Notes: generated from the letters alone by a model not told the origin. A stretch of 64,000 bases of DNA from Acidobacteria bacterium Mor1 (GCA_001664505.1 CP011806.1:718020-782019), one strand, 5' to 3'; counted from the first letter of the stretch, positions 37,425-46,837 are shown. Program-made: numbers and translations.

Positions 37425-37925
37425 ATGAGCTGGATGAACAAGAAGAACGAGGGTGGCTCGGCGACGGCACCGACCACCCCGAGCGCCCCGGCAGCGTCTC
37501 ACCAGAGCACGCCGGCGGCCCCCCGGGAGAGCGGGACCCTGGTCAACATCGGCAAGTCCGTGCACATCAAGGGGGAGCTGACCGGTAGCGAGGACCTGAC
37601 CATCGAAGGCCGGGTCGAGGGCCAGATCACCCTGAAGAACCACACCGTCCGCGTCGGCGAGAGCGGCCACATCAAGGCCGAGATCCACGCCAAATCGGTG
37701 CTGATCTCCGGTGAAGTGGTGGGCAACGTCACCGCCGACGACAAGATCTCCGTCGCCCGCACCGGGTCGGTGGAAGGGGATATCACCGCGCCGCGAGTCA
37801 TTCTCGAGGACGGCTCCCAGTTCCAGGGCCGCATCGACATGCCGACCGGAGGCAAGACCGCCCAGTTCCCCGAAAAGAACAAGCAGAAGGGCGGCAACGA
37901 GCAGAAGACCGGCACCGGCTCCTGA
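37425..37925 (+). CDS. Bactofilin
   Basis: 166 residues. Bactofilins polymerise without nucleotide into filaments that position cell-wall enzymes and polar machinery. A disordered Thr/Pro/Ser-rich N-terminus (1-37) and a Lys/Gln/Gly-rich tail (about 145-166) flank the beta-helix core (38-143). The core has the repetitive hydrophobic pattern of the family (GELTGSEDLTIEGRVEGQI, then GEVVGNVTADD, then GSVEGDITAPRVILEDG). The ATG has GAGGAG 8 bases upstream. The gene stands between the divergent DUF3857 pair and a glycosyltransferase gene. Confidence 0.93.
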   Translation: MSWMNKKNEGGSATAPTTPSAPAASHQSTPAAPRESGTLVNIGKSVHIKGELTGSEDLTIEGRVEGQITLKNHTVRVGESGHIKAEIHAKSVLISGEVVGNVTADDKISVARTGSVEGDITAPRVILEDGSQFQGRIDMPTGGKTAQFPEKNKQKGGNEQKTGTGS

Positions 37926-37951
37926 AGCCGGCGGAAATGACGATTCGCGGC

Positions 37952-37985
37952 GGCCGGCCATCCGCAAAACGCGGGGGCCGGCCGT
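37952..37985 (+). terminator. Strong stem-loop after bactofilin
   Basis: Nine-base arms CGGCCGGCC (37952-37960) and GGCCGGCCG (37977-37985) enclose a second stem, CCGC-aaaac-GCGG. No U-run follows, so it could be a terminator needing Rho or a mRNA 3'-end protector. Confidence 0.45.
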
Positions 37986-38034
37986 CTGCGTCTCGCCCCT
38001 CGGCTCCTGCTTCTGATAGCATCCTGCGTCCATC

Positions 38035-39003
38035 ATGAACCGGCCTCCCCACACGCCGCCGGCCCTGTCGGTGGTCATTCCGCTCTTTCACGAGGGGGGG
38101 CACCTCCGCGACGTCTTGAAGACCATCTGCGCCGCCCTGGACGCCCTCGACGCGCCCTACGAGTTGGTCCTGGTCGACGACGGCTCCGACGACGACACCT
38201 GGAGCGTGGTCGAGGAAACCGCCGCCGGACGAAACGACACCCGCGGCATCCGCCTGAGCCGCAACTTCGGCAAGGAGGCGGCGCTCTGTGCCGGTCTCGA
38301 GGCCGCCCGGGGACAGGCGGTGCTGGTGATGGACGGCGACCTCCAGCATCCCCCCTCGCTGATCGCCGAGATGTGGAAGCTCTGGAAGGCGGGGGGCGTG
38401 GACGTGGTCGAGGCGGTCAAGGTCGACCGCGGCCGGGAGCCGCTGGTCAACCGGCTCGGCTCGCGACTGTTCTACGGCTTCCTCAGCCGCTTCTCCGGCT
38501 ACGATCTGGACAACTCCACCGATTTCAAGCTGATGGACCGCAAGGTCGTCGAAGCGTGGCTGCGGCTCGGTGAGCGGAACCTGTTCTTCCGCGGCATGAA
38601 CGCCTGGCTCGGCTTCGTGCGGGTGCAGGTGCCCTTCGAGGTGGCCAAGCGTGCCGCCGGGGCGTCCCACTGGTCGCTGCTGCGCCTGGTGCGCCTGGCG
38701 ATCACCGGCGTGACCGCCTTCTCCACCACGCCGCTCCACATCGTGACCTTCACCGGCGGGCTGTTCCTGCTGGCCGCCCTGGGGCTCGGACTCCAGACGC
38801 TGTTCAACAAGCTGGCCGGCCGGGCGGTAGACGGATTCACCACCGTGATCCTGCTGCAGTTGATCATCGGCAGCCTGCTGATGATCAGCCTCGGCGTGAT
38901 CGGCACCTACATCGCGAAGATCTATCGAGAGGTCAAGGGCCGCCCGCGCTTCATCGTGCGGGAGCAGGTCGGCATGGAGGCGGAGTCCGATGAAACGGCC
39001 TGA
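38035..39003 (+). CDS. GT2 glycosyltransferase, DPM1/GtrB-like, membrane-anchored
   Basis: 322 residues. The GT2 fold (about 10-230) starts LSVVIPLFHEG and shows LVDDGSDDDTW, RNFGKEAALCAGL and the metal-binding DGDLQHPP. Two C-terminal membrane spans (about 237-260 and 277-300) precede a cytosolic KIYREVKGRPRF tail. Enzymes of this layout transfer a sugar from a nucleotide donor to undecaprenyl phosphate. The 14-base overlap with the next gene suggests that the polytopic partner uses the lipid-linked sugar. Confidence 0.9.
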   Translation: MNRPPHTPPALSVVIPLFHEGGHLRDVLKTICAALDALDAPYELVLVDDGSDDDTWSVVEETAAGRNDTRGIRLSRNFGKEAALCAGLEAARGQAVLVMDGDLQHPPSLIAEMWKLWKAGGVDVVEAVKVDRGREPLVNRLGSRLFYGFLSRFSGYDLDNSTDFKLMDRKVVEAWLRLGERNLFFRGMNAWLGFVRVQVPFEVAKRAAGASHWSLLRLVRLAITGVTAFSTTPLHIVTFTGGLFLLAALGLGLQTLFNKLAGRAVDGFTTVILLQLIIGSLLMISLGVIGTYIAKIYREVKGRPRFIVREQVGMEAESDETA

Positions 39004-41197
39004 TCATCCGGGACCGTGGCTTCTGATCGGCGCCGCCTGCCTGTTCGGGTTGGTGATGTTGTTCCACGAGGTCGGTGCCGGTTCGCCGCCCTCGAAGAAC
39101 GACCAGGTGCTCCACGACGCCATGACCTCCTACGCCGCCCGCCATGGCGGCGAACACTACGTGGTCAATCACTGGTATCCGTCGATCGCCGGCGGTTTCC
39201 CGGTGTTCGCCCACTACCCGCACCTGTCTCACGTGGTCGGCGCGGCGGTGACCCGCCTCCTGCCGATCCACGCCGAACCTCATCAGGTCTACGGGATCCT
39301 CAACTGGCTTGTCCTGTCGCTGATGCCGCTCGGGATCTACGCCGGCATGCGGCGAATGGACTTCGCGCCCTGGGCGGCGGCCTTCGCCGGAGCGATCTAT
39401 CCGTTCGTCATGGCCAACCCCTATCTCGGGATCGGTTGGGAGGCGTTCCTCGACACCGGCTCGGGATTGATGCCGCAACTGTGGGGAGTCTTCTTCCTCT
39501 TCGCCGCCCTGGGCTGGGGCTGGCGGGCAGTTCACGGCGGGCCCCGGGTCATCGCCGGCCTGCTGGTCGCGGCAGCGGCGATGTCCCATTCGGTGTTCGG
39601 CTACATGGCCGCCGCCTCGATCGCCCTGGCGGCGCTGATTCCCTACAAGCAGGTCATCACCGCCCGGCGATTCTTCGGCCTCGGCATCGTCGGCCTGATC
39701 ACCTTGCTGGTCAGCATCTACTTCATCGGCCCGTTCTACCAGCACATCGACCAGGTGTTGAAGAGCCAGTGGGAGGCCACCTGGAAGTACGACGGCATCG
39801 GCCTGATGCCGGCGCTCCAGAAGCTGTGGAACGGAGACCTGTTCGACACCATCGGCCGGGGCATCCAGTCGCTGCCGGGAACCAACCGGATCCTGACCAT
39901 CGCTGTGGGCGTGTCCGCCCTGGTCGGCCTGGTGCAGGGGATTCGACTGCGGGACGGCCGGCGGCTGTGGCTACTGGCCGGGATGCTGCTCTGGTTCGCG
40001 CTCTACGCAGGCCGTACCGCCTGGGGCGGCCTCGTCGATATCCTGCCCTTCGCATGGGGCCTGCCGATGCACCGCTTCGGCTGCGGCGTACAGATCTTCG
40101 GCCTGCTGCTGGCGGGCGTGGCCCTCGAGGACCTGCGCAAGCTGGCGGTGGAACGCCTTGGCGCCAAGGGAGGCGTCGCCGTCGGCGTGTTGCTTGCGGC
40201 GCTCATGGTCTTCCCGGCCGCCAAGCGGGTCGCCTTCGTCCAGCAGAACAAACAGGTGGTGCAGCAGCGGAAGCAGGCGCTGGATCAGGCCGACGATTAC
40301 CGCGCCCTGGGCTCCACCCTGTGGCGAGCGGCCGAGGGCCGGGTCTACGCCGGCATGTACTACAACTGGGGCAAGGACTTCACCGTCGCCGACCTGCCGG
40401 TCTACGCCATGCTCCAACGGGACGGCTTCGACATGATCGGCTACCCGTTCATCGGCATGTCCTATCCCACCGAGTGGATGGTGCGGCAGCCCTACGCCGA
40501 GCGGCAGGACTTCGAGATGTGGGGCATCCGCTGGATCGTAGCGCCCCCCGGGCAGCCGATGCCGCCCTGGGCGGTACCCCGGGCGAGGATGGGCCGCTTC
40601 GCTCTCTACGAGATTCCGGGCAGCACCTACTTCGGCTTCGGCCGGGTCTACCCGCTGCCTTCGAAGATGCTCTCCACCGGCGACGTGGCCACCGCTGAGA
40701 TGACCGAGGTCTACGACATCGGCCAGCAGTGGCTGATGGAGTTCGATCCCGAGAGCGCCCGCTACCTGGCGATGACCGAGTCGATCGAGCCGCTGCCGGA
40801 CACCGGCCCGCCCCAGGGGGAGCTGCTCGAGATGCAGACCCACCGCTCGGGCATCTTCAGCTGCCGGGCCCGGGTCGGCGAACCGACCGACCTGATCCTG
40901 CGGGTGACCTATCACCCCCGCTGGAAGGCCTTCGTCAACGCCGAGCAGGCGGAGATCACCCGGATCTTCCCGGGCTTCATGTCGATCCGGCTGCCTCCCG
41001 GCGAACATGTGGTCGATTTCCGCTACCAGGGGCCCAGCTACCAGAAGTGGCTGTTCACCCTGCCGCTGGCGCTCTTCGCCTGGACGGCGGCCCTCAACGT
41101 GGGCCGCAAGGCCCAGCCCAAAGCCCCCGGACGTCCGCCGGCACCGGAGGGGGATTCCCGGCCGGAAGACCGGGTTGACGCTCCCGAGGGGTCGTGA
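38990..41197 (+). CDS. Polytopic membrane protein, YfhO/GT-C-like
   Basis: 735 residues. About ten to twelve membrane spans lie between residues 8 and 410; the first periplasmic loop contains Asp/His residues (KNDQVLHDAM, NHWYPSIAGGFP). A soluble C-terminal part of about 300 residues ends with a small beta domain (TYHPRWKAFVNAEQ... LPPGEHVVDFRY), which matches the pattern closing YfhO-type proteins, and one last span. The likely role is transferring a sugar from a polyprenyl carrier to an acceptor outside the membrane, together with the overlapping GT2 gene. The acceptor is unknown. Confidence 0.7.
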   Translation: MKRPDHPGPWLLIGAACLFGLVMLFHEVGAGSPPSKNDQVLHDAMTSYAARHGGEHYVVNHWYPSIAGGFPVFAHYPHLSHVVGAAVTRLLPIHAEPHQVYGILNWLVLSLMPLGIYAGMRRMDFAPWAAAFAGAIYPFVMANPYLGIGWEAFLDTGSGLMPQLWGVFFLFAALGWGWRAVHGGPRVIAGLLVAAAAMSHSVFGYMAAASIALAALIPYKQVITARRFFGLGIVGLITLLVSIYFIGPFYQHIDQVLKSQWEATWKYDGIGLMPALQKLWNGDLFDTIGRGIQSLPGTNRILTIAVGVSALVGLVQGIRLRDGRRLWLLAGMLLWFALYAGRTAWGGLVDILPFAWGLPMHRFGCGVQIFGLLLAGVALEDLRKLAVERLGAKGGVAVGVLLAALMVFPAAKRVAFVQQNKQVVQQRKQALDQADDYRALGSTLWRAAEGRVYAGMYYNWGKDFTVADLPVYAMLQRDGFDMIGYPFIGMSYPTEWMVRQPYAERQDFEMWGIRWIVAPPGQPMPPWAVPRARMGRFALYEIPGSTYFGFGRVYPLPSKMLSTGDVATAEMTEVYDIGQQWLMEFDPESARYLAMTESIEPLPDTGPPQGELLEMQTHRSGIFSCRARVGEPTDLILRVTYHPRWKAFVNAEQAEITRIFPGFMSIRLPPGEHVVDFRYQGPSYQKWLFTLPLALFAWTAALNVGRKAQPKAPGRPPAPEGDSRPEDRVDAPEGS

Positions 41198-41227
41198 CAG
41201 ATTAGCGGGCCACAGAGGCGGAAACAC

Positions 41228-42004
41228 GTGCCCGATTCCCCGCATCCGGACCGTCCGGTGATCCTGGTAACCAACGACGATGGCATCGAGGCGCCGGGTA
41301 TCGCGGCGCTGGCCGAAGCTCTGTCCGCGCTCGGTCAGGTGATCGTCGCCGCGCCGGACCGGGAACGCAGCGGAGCCGGCCACGCCTTGACCCTGTCTCA
41401 GCCCTTGCGGGTCCACGATGCCGGGCCGGACCGCTTCCGCATCGACGGAACCCCCACCGACTGCGTCCACCTGGGTGTATTCAACCTCACGCCGCAGAAG
41501 CCGACCCTGGTGGTCTCGGGCATCAATCGCGGCCTCAACGTCGGCGATGACGTGACCTACTCGGGGACCGTGGCGGGCGCTCTCGAGGGCACGCTGCTGG
41601 GCATCCCGTCGATCGCGGTCTCGACAGCCACCGACGACGACGGCAACGTCGCCGACTACGGACCGGCCGCCCGCTTCGCCGTGACCATGGCCCGGCGGGT
41701 GCTGGAACACGGGCTGCCCGAGCGGCAGCTGCTCAACGTCAACCTGCCGCAGGGCGACCCCAAGGGTGTCCGCATCACGCGGCAGGGGACCCGGACCTAC
41801 CGTGCGGCGGTGGTGGAACGATTGGATCCCTCCGGGCGGCCCTACTACTGGATCGCCGGGGCGGACATGACGCCGGCAGGGGAGCCCGACGGCGACCACG
41901 CCGCCATCGACCAGGGCTACATCTCGGTGACTCCGCTCGACGCGAACATGACCGACACCCGCGGCCTCGCACCGCTGGCCGACTGGGAGCTGCCCCTCCC
42001 ATGA
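41228..42004 (+). CDS. surE: 5'/3'-nucleotidase SurE
   Basis: Metal-dependent phosphatase for nucleoside monophosphates, linked to stationary-phase survival. 258 residues from GTG. The metal site is formed by NDDG near the N-terminus, the Ser in RERSGAGHALT and the Asn in SGINRGLN; TYSGTVAGALEG also fits the family. The stop overlaps the pcm ATG, giving the classical surE-pcm pair. Confidence 0.96.
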   Translation: MPDSPHPDRPVILVTNDDGIEAPGIAALAEALSALGQVIVAAPDRERSGAGHALTLSQPLRVHDAGPDRFRIDGTPTDCVHLGVFNLTPQKPTLVVSGINRGLNVGDDVTYSGTVAGALEGTLLGIPSIAVSTATDDDGNVADYGPAARFAVTMARRVLEHGLPERQLLNVNLPQGDPKGVRITRQGTRTYRAAVVERLDPSGRPYYWIAGADMTPAGEPDGDHAAIDQGYISVTPLDANMTDTRGLAPLADWELPLP

Positions 42005-42669
42005 ACACCCGCGCCACCGGAGACCGGATCAAGCTGCAGCGGCTGGCTCAACAGCTCGGCTCCCGCGGCATCAAGGACGAGAAGGTCCTGGCCGCCATGC
42101 GCAGCGTCCCTCGCGAACCCTTCGTCGAGGAGGGGTTGCGGGCCCAGGCCTACAGCGAGGCGTCCCTGCCGATCGGGGAACAGCAGACCATCTCCCAGCC
42201 CTGGATCGTGGCCCGGATGTGCGAACTGGCCGGTCCGGACTTCGGCGGTCGCGTTCTTGAAATCGGCACCGGCTCCGGGTACCACGCGTCGGTACTTTCC
42301 AGACTCTTCGAGCAGGTGTACTCGGTCGAACGCATCGTTTCGTTATCGCAGAAGGCGCGAGGAAACGTTCGCGCCCTGGGGATCGAGAACGTACATTTCA
42401 AGATATTCGACGGCGGCTACGGTTGGAGCGAATTCGCCCCCTACAAGGCGGTGATCGTCGCCGCCGCGGCCCCCGAGATACCGACGCCCCTGATCGACCA
42501 GCTCGAGGAAGGGGGCAAGCTGATCGTGCCGCTGGCTGACGAACGCCCCTCGGCCCAGCGGAACCAGAAGCTCGTCCGCGTGATCAAGCGCGAGTCGGGC
42601 AACGTCACCGAGGACCACGGACCCTGCAGGTTCGTTCCCCTGACGGGCAAGTTCGGATGGAGCCGATGA
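42001..42669 (+). CDS. pcm: Protein-L-isoaspartate O-methyltransferase
   Basis: Repairs isoaspartyl residues in aged proteins using SAM. 222 residues. The family shows RAQAYSEASLPIGEQQTISQP, the SAM-binding VLEIGTGSGYHASVL and the post-I acidic VYSVERI. Four-base overlaps with surE upstream and the DedA-like gene downstream indicate one transcript. Confidence 0.96.
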   Translation: MNTRATGDRIKLQRLAQQLGSRGIKDEKVLAAMRSVPREPFVEEGLRAQAYSEASLPIGEQQTISQPWIVARMCELAGPDFGGRVLEIGTGSGYHASVLSRLFEQVYSVERIVSLSQKARGNVRALGIENVHFKIFDGGYGWSEFAPYKAVIVAAAAPEIPTPLIDQLEEGGKLIVPLADERPSAQRNQKLVRVIKRESGNVTEDHGPCRFVPLTGKFGWSR

Positions 42670-43301
42670 GCCAACAGACCGAGACGTTCCAGCGACCCAC
42701 GGGCCTGCGCGGCCTGCACTACCGACTCTACGACTGGGTCCTGCACTGGTCGGGCCACAAGCGCGCCACGCCGGCGCTGTTCCTGTTGTCCATGGCCGAG
42801 TCCTCGTTCTTCCCGATTCCGCCCGACGTGCTGCTGCTGTCGATGACGGTGGCCAAGCCGAAGAACTGGATGCGCTACGCCTTCTGGTGCTCGATCGGCT
42901 CGGTGCTCGGCGGCCTGATCGGCTACGCCATCGGCTGGGGGCTGTGGAGCGCGGTATCCGGCTTCTTCTTCGAGTATGTCCCGATGTTCTCGGCGGAGAA
43001 GTTCGACAAGGTCGCCGCCCTCTACGACAAGTGGAACTTCTGGGTGGTGTTCACCGCAGGCTTCACGCCGCTGCCCTACAAGATCATCACCATCGCCGCC
43101 GGCGTGGCCAAGATCAACCTGCTGATCTTCTTCGTCGCCTCGGCGCTCTCCCGCAGCGCCCGGTTCTTCCTGGTGGCCGGCCTGGTCTCCCGTTTCGGAC
43201 CCAAGATCCAGCCCTGGATCGAGAAGTACCTCGGGATCCTGACCCTGGCCTTCGTGGTGCTGCTGGCCCTCGGCTTCTACGCCCTCAAGTTCCTGCACTA
43301 G
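42666..43301 (+). CDS. DedA/VTT-family membrane protein (YqaA-like)
   Basis: 211 residues, four to five membrane spans. It carries the VTT-type signature: the ESSFFPIPPDVLL segment after the first helix, and the FTAGFTPLPYKIITIAAG block with the Arg/Pro-adjacent glycine. Family members are implicated in lipid-carrier or phospholipid translocation (DedA/UptA) and membrane homeostasis. ATG 42666 overlaps the pcm stop; ATG 42657 is an alternative. Confidence 0.87.
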   Translation: MSQQTETFQRPTGLRGLHYRLYDWVLHWSGHKRATPALFLLSMAESSFFPIPPDVLLLSMTVAKPKNWMRYAFWCSIGSVLGGLIGYAIGWGLWSAVSGFFFEYVPMFSAEKFDKVAALYDKWNFWVVFTAGFTPLPYKIITIAAGVAKINLLIFFVASALSRSARFFLVAGLVSRFGPKIQPWIEKYLGILTLAFVVLLALGFYALKFLH

Positions 43302-43358
43302 GGCGGGTTAGGGAGCCCGGCCTCGCCGGGCGAGAGAGCTGGAATCGACGTGGGATCG

Positions 43359-43387
43359 TTGCAGGGCCCCGGGGGCTCTGTTAACAT
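43359..43387 (+). promoter_or_regulatory. Probable promoter of tRNA-Pro(CGG)
   Basis: TTGCAG (43359-43364), a 17-base spacer and TAACAT (43382-43387), about 38 bases before the tRNA. The -35 box is weak. Confidence 0.4.
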
Positions 43388-43425
43388 CGCGCGGCTTATC
43401 CGCTCACGCGGCAAAGGCAACAGGT

Positions 43426-43502
<77 letters not shown>

Positions 43503-44011
43503 ACTTCAGCCTTTCTTGCAGCTCGATGGCCGAACACCGGCCCAAAGCCCCTCAGCCTCACACCTCGACTTCCATAACCGCTGAACGGAACGAGCGGGCG
43601 CCATATCGAGCGCCACGATTCCTCCTCGAGGCAGGCCACTCGCATCCCGTTTGCGAAGTAGCAGGAGAGCAGCGACAAAAACGGCGACGCCGTGGTCGCG
43701 AGCCAGCAACCACGGCGCCACCTACTGGGGAGAATGTTCTCACCGCCGGCCACCCCCCGAGGGGCTTCACGCCGATCCGTGAGGAGGATCTCGAATCGGC
43801 GCTTCGACGGTCGCGTCCCGTCAGGCCACAGCGAATCGGGGGGCGATCGCCACACGTGACCTTCCGGGGACCGGATCCCCACTTCCTCGCCAGGCCCCGA
43901 TAGCCGACGAGAAGGCGCGTCTCCGGCTGTCCACCACGCATCGAACCTTCTCCGCGACTCCTAGGAAGCCGCTTTTGTACATTAAGGCGTCAAAGGAGGC
44001 TGGAACCGGCA
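43503..44011. other. Gene-free stretch after tRNA-Pro(CGG)
   Basis: About 500 bases without a credible gene. The open frames on both strands are Arg/Ser/Pro-rich, lack ribosome sites and partly run through the tRNA. The only structure seen is a stem of nine pairs, CGCCGTGGT (43688-43696) with ACCACGGCG (43709-43717), around a 12-base loop. No copy of the tRNA 3' end is found that would mark an integration scar. Confidence 0.5.
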
Positions 44012-44039
44012 GTGACCGGAGGATTTTTCTCTCTATAAT
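44012..44039 (+). promoter_or_regulatory. Promoter of the ECF sigma/kinase pair
   Basis: GTGACC (44012-44017), a 16-base spacer and a perfect TATAAT (44034-44039). The start should be near 44046, about 13 bases before ATG 44059. It looks like a housekeeping promoter, not a typical ECF self-promoter. Confidence 0.6.
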
Positions 44040-44058
44040 CGACGGGTCCACCGGGGCG

Positions 44059-44601
44059 ATGGAGAACTCGAGGGGTATGAGCGGCAGCGACGAGGGGGCG
44101 CTGTACCTGGAGCTGATCTACAAGGAGCTTCGGGCATTGGCAGCCCACTACATGCGCGGGGAGCGACAAGGGCACACCCTGCAGCCGACCGATCTGGTGC
44201 ACGAGGCCTACCTCCGCCTGGCCCGCATCGACCGGGTCGAGTGGAAGGGCAAGTCCCACTTCTTCGCCACGGCGGCACGGCAGATGCGCCGGGTGTTGGT
44301 CGATCACGCGCGCCGAAAGGGCGCCCAGTGCCGGGAAGCCCAGCTGATCACCCTGAGCGACGAGATCATGGCCCTGCCGGCCAGCGTCGACGTGTTGGTG
44401 GTGGACTCCGCACTTGATGGCCTCGCCGCCCGCAACAGCCGCCAGGCCCAGGTGGCCGAACTGCGTTTCTTCGCCGGCATGACCGAGGTCGAGGTCGCCG
44501 AGGCCCTGGGGGTCTCGGAGCGCACGGTGCGGGGGGACTGGCGCGTCGCCCGGGCCTGGCTGGCCAAGGCGCTGACCGAGGGAGACGATGGCGACGGGTG
44601 A
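44059..44601 (+). CDS. ECF-type sigma-70 factor of the kinase-linked family
   Basis: 180 residues from ATG 44059 (ATG 44077 is an alternative). Region 2 contains LQPTDLVHEAYLRLARID and the FFATAARQMRRVLVDHARRK block that typifies the ECF group found next to Ser/Thr kinases in Planctomycetes and Acidobacteria. Region 4 has the helix-turn-helix TEVEVAEALGVSERTVRGDWR. No anti-sigma gene is present. The last 14 bases overlap the kinase gene, implying that the kinase controls this sigma or shares its signal. Confidence 0.92.
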   Translation: MENSRGMSGSDEGALYLELIYKELRALAAHYMRGERQGHTLQPTDLVHEAYLRLARIDRVEWKGKSHFFATAARQMRRVLVDHARRKGAQCREAQLITLSDEIMALPASVDVLVVDSALDGLAARNSRQAQVAELRFFAGMTEVEVAEALGVSERTVRGDWRVARAWLAKALTEGDDGDG

Positions 44602-46837
44602 CCACGACCGCGCCTGCGATCTGTTCCTGAGGGCGGTGGACCTGCCCGAAAACGAGTGTGAAGCCCTGCTCGACGTTGAGTGCGCCGGCGACGCCGCCCT
44701 CCGCGCCGAGGTGAAAGGGCTGATCGACGCCGACCGCAAGGCCCGGGACATGCCCGAGCTCAACCCCGGCGCGGCGCCCGACCCAGCGGCGGCGCCACCC
44801 CAACGCATCGGCCCCTACCGCATCATCGAGGAGATCGGCTCCGGCGGCATGGGTGTGGTCTACCGGGCCGTCCGCGAAGAGGGGGTGCGCCTTCAGGTCG
44901 CCCTCAAGCTGATCAAGCTGGGGATGGACACCCGCCAGGTCATCGCCCGTTTCGAAGCTGAACGCCAGGCGCTGGCGCTGATGAGCCACGGCAACATCGC
45001 CCGGGTCCTCGACGCCGGCTCGACCCCTGAGGGGCGCCCGTTCTTCGTGATGGAGCATGTGGACGGCGTCCCCCTCGATGTCTACTGCGGGGAACATCGG
45101 CTCGCCATCGAGGACCGGCTGCGGCTCTTCATCGACATCTGCCTGGGCATCCAGCACGCGCACCAGAAGGGGATCGTGCACCGGGATCTCAAACCCTCCA
45201 ACGTGCTGGTCTGCGAGCAGGACGGGAAGGCGGTGCCGAAGATCATCGACTTCGGCGTGGCCAAGGCAACCGAGGAGCCGCTCACCGAGGCATCTCTCCA
45301 TACCCGGGCCGGCGCCATGATCGGCACGCCGGGCTACATGAGCCCCGAGCAAATCGCCGGCACCGCGGTGGATACCCGCAGCGACATCTACGCCCTCGGA
45401 GTGATGCTCTACCGCATGCTCACCGGTTCGTTGCCTTTCGGGGGCAGCGCGACTCCGGTGGCCGACGAGGAACTGCGGCGGCGGATTCTCCAGGACACGC
45501 CGCCACGGCCCAGCGAGCGTCTGGTCCGGGGCGGGGAACGGGAGCAGGCGCTGGCCGACGAGGTCGGCGGCAAGGTCGGCGAGATCGCCCGGGAGCTGCG
45601 GGGTGATCTCGACTGGATCGTGTTCCAGGCGATGTCCCGGGAGCCCGAGCGGCGCTATGCATCGGCCGAAGGACTGGCCCGCGACCTGACACGCTATCTG
45701 GAGGGGGATCCGGTGGAAGCGCGGCCGCCGAGCCGGCGCTACCGCCTGGGCAAGTTCCTGCGCAAGCACAAGGCCGGGGTCGGCCTCGCCGCACTGGCGC
45801 TCCTGTTGATCGTCGGGGCCGGCGCCGCGGCGGCGTGGGTCACCACTCAGAGCGTCTACGCCCAACGGCAGAGCGAGGTCTCGGAGCTCCTCGTCCAGTC
45901 CCAACAGTTCAGCGGCGACGACCGCTGGGATGAGGCGCGTCCCCCGGCGGAGAAGGCGGTCCAGGTCGCTCCCTGGTTCTGCGCCGCCTGGATCAACCTC
46001 GGGCAGATCCGGCTGAAGAGCGGCGATTACCCGGCCGCCGTCCAGGCCATGGAGGCGGCCTGCGAGTGCGATCCGAAACGGATGGCTTACCGCCTGCAGT
46101 TAGCCGTGCTACACGAGGATGCCGGGGAACATCAGAACGCGGCTGACGAATACAGCCGCATTCTCGAACTCGCCCCGCACTACACCGAGGCACGCTCGAA
46201 CTACGGGGCTTCGCTACTGCGTCTCGGGCGGCCCGCCGAGGCCGAGGTCGAGCTGCGGCAGAGCATCGAACGCAAGGAAACCCCGATGGACCGCAGCAAC
46301 CTCGGAACCGCCCTCTATTTCCTGGCTGCGGCCAAGCGCCAGGAAGGAGACGAGAAGAGGGCGGGGGAGTTGATCGGGGATGCCATCGCCCAGTACCGGC
46401 ACGCGGTGCGGCTGGAAGAGGACTTTGCAGTCCATCGCAGCAACCTCGGAGACGCCCTGGCGTTCGCCGGCGATCCCGAAGGAGCCCGAGCCGCCTACTG
46501 CGACGCCGCCCGTATCGCCGAGGTCGACATGGCCAGAGCGCCGGCGAACCCGCGAGAAACGATGCAGGTGGCCCTCAACACCGCCCAGTGCAACATCGAC
46601 CCGCAGCGGGCCGACGCACTCGCCAGGGCAGCGGTCGACTCCTCGCCCCAGATGTGGAGCCTGCGGGCCAAGCGGGCCAAGGTACTGGCACTCATCGGCA
46701 GCGATCGGCAGACCATCCTGGAGGCGATCGATCAGGCGCTGGAGCGAGGGGCGCCACCGAGTAGTTTCGACGGCGCCCCGGAGTTCCAGTCGCTGTGGTC
46801 CGATGCGGATTTCTTGCGGCGGGTCAGGGCACCGTAG
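44588..46837 (+). CDS. Transmembrane Ser/Thr protein kinase with TPR sensor domain
   Basis: 749 residues. A small helical N-terminal part (1-60) precedes a Hanks-type kinase domain (about 73-380). It has a Gly-rich loop (GSGGMGVVY), the VALKLIK lysine, HRDLKPSN, DFG and the activation segment GTPGYMSPEQ, all intact. A single membrane span lies at about 398-418. The C-terminal part, outside the cytosol, holds about seven TPR units (for example GDYPAAVQAMEAACECDPKR, then HYTEARSNYGASLLRLGRP). Overlap with the ECF gene points to a joint signalling module. Its stop runs 14 bases into the convergent gene. Confidence 0.94.
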   Translation: MATGDHDRACDLFLRAVDLPENECEALLDVECAGDAALRAEVKGLIDADRKARDMPELNPGAAPDPAAAPPQRIGPYRIIEEIGSGGMGVVYRAVREEGVRLQVALKLIKLGMDTRQVIARFEAERQALALMSHGNIARVLDAGSTPEGRPFFVMEHVDGVPLDVYCGEHRLAIEDRLRLFIDICLGIQHAHQKGIVHRDLKPSNVLVCEQDGKAVPKIIDFGVAKATEEPLTEASLHTRAGAMIGTPGYMSPEQIAGTAVDTRSDIYALGVMLYRMLTGSLPFGGSATPVADEELRRRILQDTPPRPSERLVRGGEREQALADEVGGKVGEIARELRGDLDWIVFQAMSREPERRYASAEGLARDLTRYLEGDPVEARPPSRRYRLGKFLRKHKAGVGLAALALLLIVGAGAAAAWVTTQSVYAQRQSEVSELLVQSQQFSGDDRWDEARPPAEKAVQVAPWFCAAWINLGQIRLKSGDYPAAVQAMEAACECDPKRMAYRLQLAVLHEDAGEHQNAADEYSRILELAPHYTEARSNYGASLLRLGRPAEAEVELRQSIERKETPMDRSNLGTALYFLAAAKRQEGDEKRAGELIGDAIAQYRHAVRLEEDFAVHRSNLGDALAFAGDPEGARAAYCDAARIAEVDMARAPANPRETMQVALNTAQCNIDPQRADALARAAVDSSPQMWSLRAKRAKVLALIGSDRQTILEAIDQALERGAPPSSFDGAPEFQSLWSDADFLRRVRAP

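Noticed and set aside
41175..41205. Promoter for surE (TTGACG at 41175)
   Set aside because: No -10 box at acceptable spacing; surE probably depends on upstream transcription.
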